Shown here: positions 59,722 to 64,000 of the stretch, piece after piece | Numbering within the stretch: position 1 is the first letter of the stretch | Layout of the letters: each line of letters starts with the position of its first letter | Source of the DNA: Saccopteryx bilineata | Taxonomy: Eukaryota; Chordata; Mammalia; Chiroptera; Emballonuridae | DNA: 64,000 bases | Assembly: GCF_036850765.1 (NCBI RefSeq) | Contig: NC_089490.1 | Coordinates: 273,620,482 to 273,684,481, forward strand | Reading direction: 5' to 3' | The notes under the pieces: model-generated | Seen by the model: the letters and a program-made list of their open reading frames with translations, nothing else | Database searches by the model: none | Told to the model about the DNA's origin: nothing | Position numbers and translations under genes: made by a program

Positions 59722-61250
59722 TAGGAGATTCCAAGATGGCCACAGAGTAGGCAGATGCTCCAACTCCCACTTGCCAGAACCAAGGTGGATTATAACTTAA
59801 ACACTCATCATGAAAGACAAACATTGGATTAAACTAAGAGGATTCTACAGCCAAGAATCACCAAAGAACCCACACTGAGACTGGTAGGAAAGGTGGAGAC
59901 ACAGAAAGGGCTACCCTGCTCCTGGGAGTGAACGGCGGCCAGGAGGGACTTTTATGATTGGGAGGGCTGTCCAGCGAGTTGTAGGTCCTTATCCCCCAAA
60001 CTGGAATCCCAACCTAGAACCCTAAACCCTGTGGGGCTTACAGACTATATTTGCCTAAAAAAAAGGCCTAGACATGATTTGAGAGAAGGAGACAGGACTC
60101 TCAGACTCAGGCTCCATATTAAAGGAACTGCATGGACAGCCTTGCTCACAGCCACTTTCTTGGAGCACCAGAAGTGGAGAGTGCTGGGAAGATTGGAGTA
60201 CTCAGGGGAAAGAGTGGTCTTGGAGGCACATGGGGAGACACTTTGAGAGAAGGACACCCTAACCCCTTGACTAAGTCACTCCCCAAATCTCAAGTAAACA
60301 TATTTCGTGGGACAGCATCACCAGCAAAAGAAAGAAAGTGCCTTGTCCACCAGAAGCTCACCTACCATAGCTACAACAAAGGCATTTAGAGCCAGGTGCC
60401 ATGTTAGGTACACAAATAAGGAGTGTAGAGGTCTAAGCTACACCACCCCCCAAACTGCTGAGTGCTTGCCCTGGGCAGGCAGGCGGGAGGCAGCAGGGTA
60501 TGGCTTACAGAAGTTCCAGCAAGTGCATGCAAGCCAGCCTGTGGAGCAAAGAACCGCCCCTGCCACTTCAGAGGTCTGGGCTCACACACAGTCCTGCTCA
60601 CTAAGTGGCCCGTCCTTGGTGAGAGTGGAGGTGGTATGTGCAGATGCCCACAAGCCCACCAGTGAGGGCAGAAGTTGTGGCACCACTGTGGGGGGTGAGG
60701 TGGGGGCAGTGGTGTGCCCTCAATGGCAGAGGAACCTGGGGTGACCTCCTTGGTGATTCAAGCTACTGCATGCCCCCAGCCCCACAGCAGCTGCTGCAGT
60801 CTGAGCTGATGCACAGACCTCCTGGTGATGCTGACAAGCTCTTCACCACAACCAAGGCTGAGGCAGCCCCAGAAGTGGTCCTAGTGGGCATATGTGGCCC
60901 CACTCACTGGGGTGAAATCTGAGGCAGGCACCCAAACCCATGAGCAAAAGTGCCTGAGGTGCAGACCAGCCCTCAGAGGCAGCAGAGGAATGGGGTGGCC
61001 ATGGAAGCAGTCCAAATGGGCATGTGCAGGCACATGTAAACCAGACCAGGGCAGTGGAGACTGTGGAGATGTGTTGGCACCAGCAGCACCTGAGGCCAAA
61101 TGCCCAGGCAACAACAGCAGCGGTGGCCTGGTAGACAGACCACAAAATGGAATCACAGGAGCCACACCCATGGGACCCCTGTGACTACATTCTACTGAAT
61201 GCTGAAAAAGAAAAAAAAGAACAAAATAAAATAAGTAAATAAAATGTCTG
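59722..61250 (+). promoter_or_regulatory. LINE-1 5' untranslated/promoter region
   Basis: GC-rich and low in stops, with CTCCTGGGAGTGAACGGCG-type phrases. Several overlapping frames of 60-145 codons on both strands (60031-61184) belong to this region and are not genes. It normally carries the internal pol II promoter of a LINE-1. I see no coiled-coil ORF1 start here. Confidence 0.55.
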
Positions 61251-61369
61251 GATAGAATAACACTTGAGGCTAAGGAGTAGGCTACATCTAATACCCTACC
61301 TAATCACTGAATTACAGTACTGAGCCCCACATGTAGCCATCAATAAGAGGCAACAGAAAATTCCTTATA

Positions 61370-61750
61370 TTGATGCAGGAAAAAGTCACACAAGTTCAAG
61401 AAGCACAGATAATTCCATTAAACAGTAACCCACAGAAATCCATACCAAGACACATCATAATTAAAATACCAAAGCTAAGAGATAAAGAGAAAATATTAAA
61501 AGCTGCTAGAGAAATAAAGGCTATCATCTACAAAGGAGCCCCCATAAGGATAACATCTAACTTCTCAACAGAAACAGTTGAAGCCAGAGGGAATGGCAAG
61601 AAATATTCAAAGTAAAGCAGAACAAGAGCCTACAACCAAGACTACTTTATCCAGCAAGGCTATCATTTAAAATTGAAGGAGAAATAAAAAGCTTCACAGA
61701 CAAAAAAAAAAAAAAAAAAGCCTCAAGGAATTTATTACAACTAAACCAAT
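61370..61750 (+). pseudogene. LINE-1 ORF1 remnant (RNA-binding and C-terminal domains only)
   Basis: The frame at 61370-61615 includes PRHIIIKIPKLRDKEKILKA and PIRITSNFSTETVEARGNGK, matching the ORF1p RRM/CTD region. It then shifts frame, with SFKIEGEIKSF-like sequence at about 61660-61695 and a run of A bases (61701-61719). The N-terminal coiled coil appears missing or unrecognisable. Confidence 0.8.
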
Positions 61751-61834
61751 GATGCAAGAAATGTTAAGGGTCCTGTCATAAACAGAACAAAGGGGGGAAA
61801 GAATATAGTGAAAGAGGAATCTAGCTTTAAAGAA

Positions 61835-64000
61835 TAAAATGTCAATAAACAACTACATATCAATAATAACCTTAAATGTAAAAGGATTAAATGATCCAAT
61901 CAAAAGACATAGAGTAGCTGTGTGGATAAGAAAATAGGACCCATACATCATACATATGCTGTCTACAAGAGACACACCTCAAAGCAAAAGATACACATAG
62001 ACTAATGGTAAAAGGATGGGAAAAAAACACTTCATGCAAATGGAAACTAAAGACAAGCGGGGTAGCAATACTTATATTAGACAAAATGGACTTGAAAACA
62101 AAGGCTATCATAAGAGGTAAAGAAGGTCACTACATAATGATAAAGGGAGCAATCCAACAGGAAGATATAACCATTATAAATATCTACGCACCTAATAAAG
62201 AACACCTAAAAATATAAAATAGACTTTGATGGATATAAAGGGCAAGATCAACAGCAATACTCAAAATACTCAAAAAACTCAAAAATACTCAAACACATGG
62301 AAACTAAATAGCATGTTATTAAATAATGAATGGGTTAACAATGACAGCAAAGAAGAAATAAAAAAAAATTCCTAGAAATGAATGATAATGAGCATAAAAC
62401 AAACCAAAATTTGTGAGACACAGCAAAAGCAGTACTGAGAGGGAAGTTCATAGCACTACTGGCATACCTTAAGAAGCCAGAACAAGTTCAAATAAACAAC
62501 TTAACCTGCATCTAAAAGCACTAGAAAAAGAAGAGCAAGTAAAGCCCATATGTAGTAGAAGGAACGAAATAATAAAGATCAGAGTGGAAATAAATGACAT
62601 AGAGGCTAAAGAAACAATACAAAAAATCAATAAAACCAAGATCTGGTTCTTTGAAAGGTAAACAAAATTGATGAACCTTTAACCAGACTCACCAAGAAAA
62701 AAAGAAAGGACTGAAATAACTAAAATTAGAAATGAGAGTGAAGAAATAACAACTGACACAACAAAAATACAAAATATTGTAAGAAAATACTATGAAGAAC
62801 TGTATGTCAAAAAAGTAGAAAACCTAGGTGAAATGGACAAATTTCTTGAAACATATAATCTTTCAAAAATCAATCTGGAAGAATAAAAAAAACCTAAACA
62901 GACCAATTACAACAAATGAGATCAAAACAGTTATCAAAAATTTCCAACAAACAAAAGCCCTGGGTCAGATGGCTTTACAGGTGAATTCTACCAAACATTC
63001 AAAGAAGAACTAACTCCTATCCTTCTCAAGATATTTCAAAAAATTCAAGAGGAAGGAAGACTTCCAAGCTCCTTTTATGAGGCGAGCATAATTCTGATTC
63101 AAAAACCAGGCAAAGACAACACAAAGAAAAAAAAATTATAGGCCAATATCCCTGAACTTAGATGCTAAAATCCTAAACACAATATTAGCAAACTGGATTC
63201 AGCAATACATGAAAAAAATCATACAACATGATCAAGTGGGATTTATTCTGGGGAGGCAAGGATGGTACAATATTTGTAAATCAATCAATGTGATTCATCA
63301 CATAAACAAAAGGAAGGAGAAAAACCACATGATAATTTCAATAGATGCAAAATAAGCATTTGATAAAATCCAGCACCCACTTATGATCAACACTCTCAGT
63401 GAAGTGGGAATACAAGGAACATACCTCAACATGATAAAGGCCATCTATGAGAAACCCATAGCCAACAACATAATCAATGGGCAAAAATTAAAAGCAATCC
63501 CCTTAAGATCAGGAACAAGGCAGAGTTAGCTCCTTTCACCACTCTTATTCAACATATAACTGGAAGTCCTAGCCACAGCAATCAGACAAGAAGAAGAAAT
63601 AAAAGCCATCCAAATTGGAAAAGGAGAAGTAAAACTATCATTATTTGCAGATGATAGGATATTGTATATAGAAAACCCTAAAGACTCAATTAAAAAACTT
63701 CTGGACCTGATAAATGAATTCAGCAAGGTGGCAGGATATAAAATTAATACTCAGAAATTAGAGGCATTTTTATACACCAACAATGAACTGGCAGAAGGAG
63801 AAATTAAGGAAACAATCCCCTTCACTCTTGCAACCAAAAAAATAAAGTACCTAGGAATAAATAAACCAAGGAGATTAAAGACTTGTACTTGGAAAATTAT
63901 AAAACATTGATAAAAGAAATCAGGGAAGATACGAATAAGTGGAGGCATATACCGTGCTCATGGTTAGGAAGAATAAACATCATTAAAATGTCTATATTAC
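61835..64000 (+). pseudogene. LINE-1 ORF2 remnant (endonuclease and reverse transcriptase)
   Basis: Endonuclease pieces include CLQETHL-like sequence near 61957-61978 and ITIINIYAPN at 62167-62196. The C-terminal endonuclease part is deleted: the text jumps near 62250-62295 to TWKLNSMLLNNEWV (62298 onward). In the reverse transcriptase, TKALGQM-like, DQVGFI-like and IIGQYP-like pieces are scattered over two frames and the FADD catalytic motif is readable at 63644-63655 (SLFADD). KYLGI at 63848-63860 and NKWRH-type sequence follow. Many stops and frameshifts; not functional. Confidence 0.85.

Larger units (their letters stand above)
59722..64000 (+). mobile_element. Degraded LINE-1, continuing past the window end
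   Basis: It starts near AAGATGGCCACAGAGTAGG, has a GC-rich 5' region (59722-61250), an ORF1 remnant (61370-61750) and an ORF2 remnant from about 61835 to the edge. The 3' end and any right target duplication are outside the window. Frameshifts, stops and deletions show it is old and inactive. The exact 5' border is inferred from the change in sequence character. Confidence 0.85.

Noticed and set aside
60031..61184. Cluster of overlapping frames of 60-145 codons on both strands
   Set aside because: Located in the GC-rich LINE-1 5' region; no consistent frame or domain.
1..64000. CRISPR array, bacterial operon, phage or toxin-antitoxin-like system
   Set aside because: No regularly spaced direct repeats, ribosome binding sites or tight gene clusters; all features are typical of a mammalian nuclear genome.

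Overview
This is a stretch of mammalian nuclear DNA, almost certainly from a bat and most like a horseshoe-bat-type (rhinolophoid) genome. The evidence is the repeat content. There are many tRNA-derived SINEs of three related kinds plus one classical Ves-type SINE, a LINE-1, several old MaLR-type LTRs, MIR/L2 relics and hAT DNA transposons. No intact protein-coding gene, rRNA, functional tRNA, CRISPR array or bacterial-type operon was found. The window reads as intergenic or deep intronic sequence, AT-rich, with long low-stop frames only where the base composition is GC- or purine-rich.

Layout. 1-5 kb: a solo LTR with a 5-bp target duplication (1498-2205), an antisense long SINE (2617-3005), a second LTR of the same family (3751-4320) and a CT/CA microsatellite. 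5-9.2 kb: a possible WD40-type exon (6140-6252), a hAT element nested inside an older hAT-Charlie element (about 7275-8370) and an antisense MaLR LTR. 9.2-24 kb: mostly unique sequence with few repeats, including an AT-rich repeat-poor block at about 13.0-14.7 kb and a GC-richer block at 18.6-21 kb. 24-31 kb: several SINEs and a second possible exon (26942-27079). 31.9-34.8 kb: a complete 2.87-kb hAT transposon with TIRs, 8-bp target duplication and a broken transposase, itself hit by a 160-bp LINE-1 3' end. 35-43 kb: a SINE, a MER5A-like relic, MIRs and an L1 3' UTR fragment. 45-55.6 kb: more SINEs and MaLR LTRs. 58.2-59.3 kb: a processed pseudogene of the mitochondrial ATP synthase b subunit (ATP5PB). 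59.7 kb to the end: a degraded LINE-1 on the + strand that runs off the window.

The elements do not work together as a pathway. The most interesting signals are a CTCF-like core motif carried by all four well-preserved long SINE copies, the nested and datable transposon insertions, and a phase-compatible pair of possible exons, the first with a WD40-like motif. I did not find an undescribed multi-gene system. Element assignments come from recognising sequence patterns; no database search was run.
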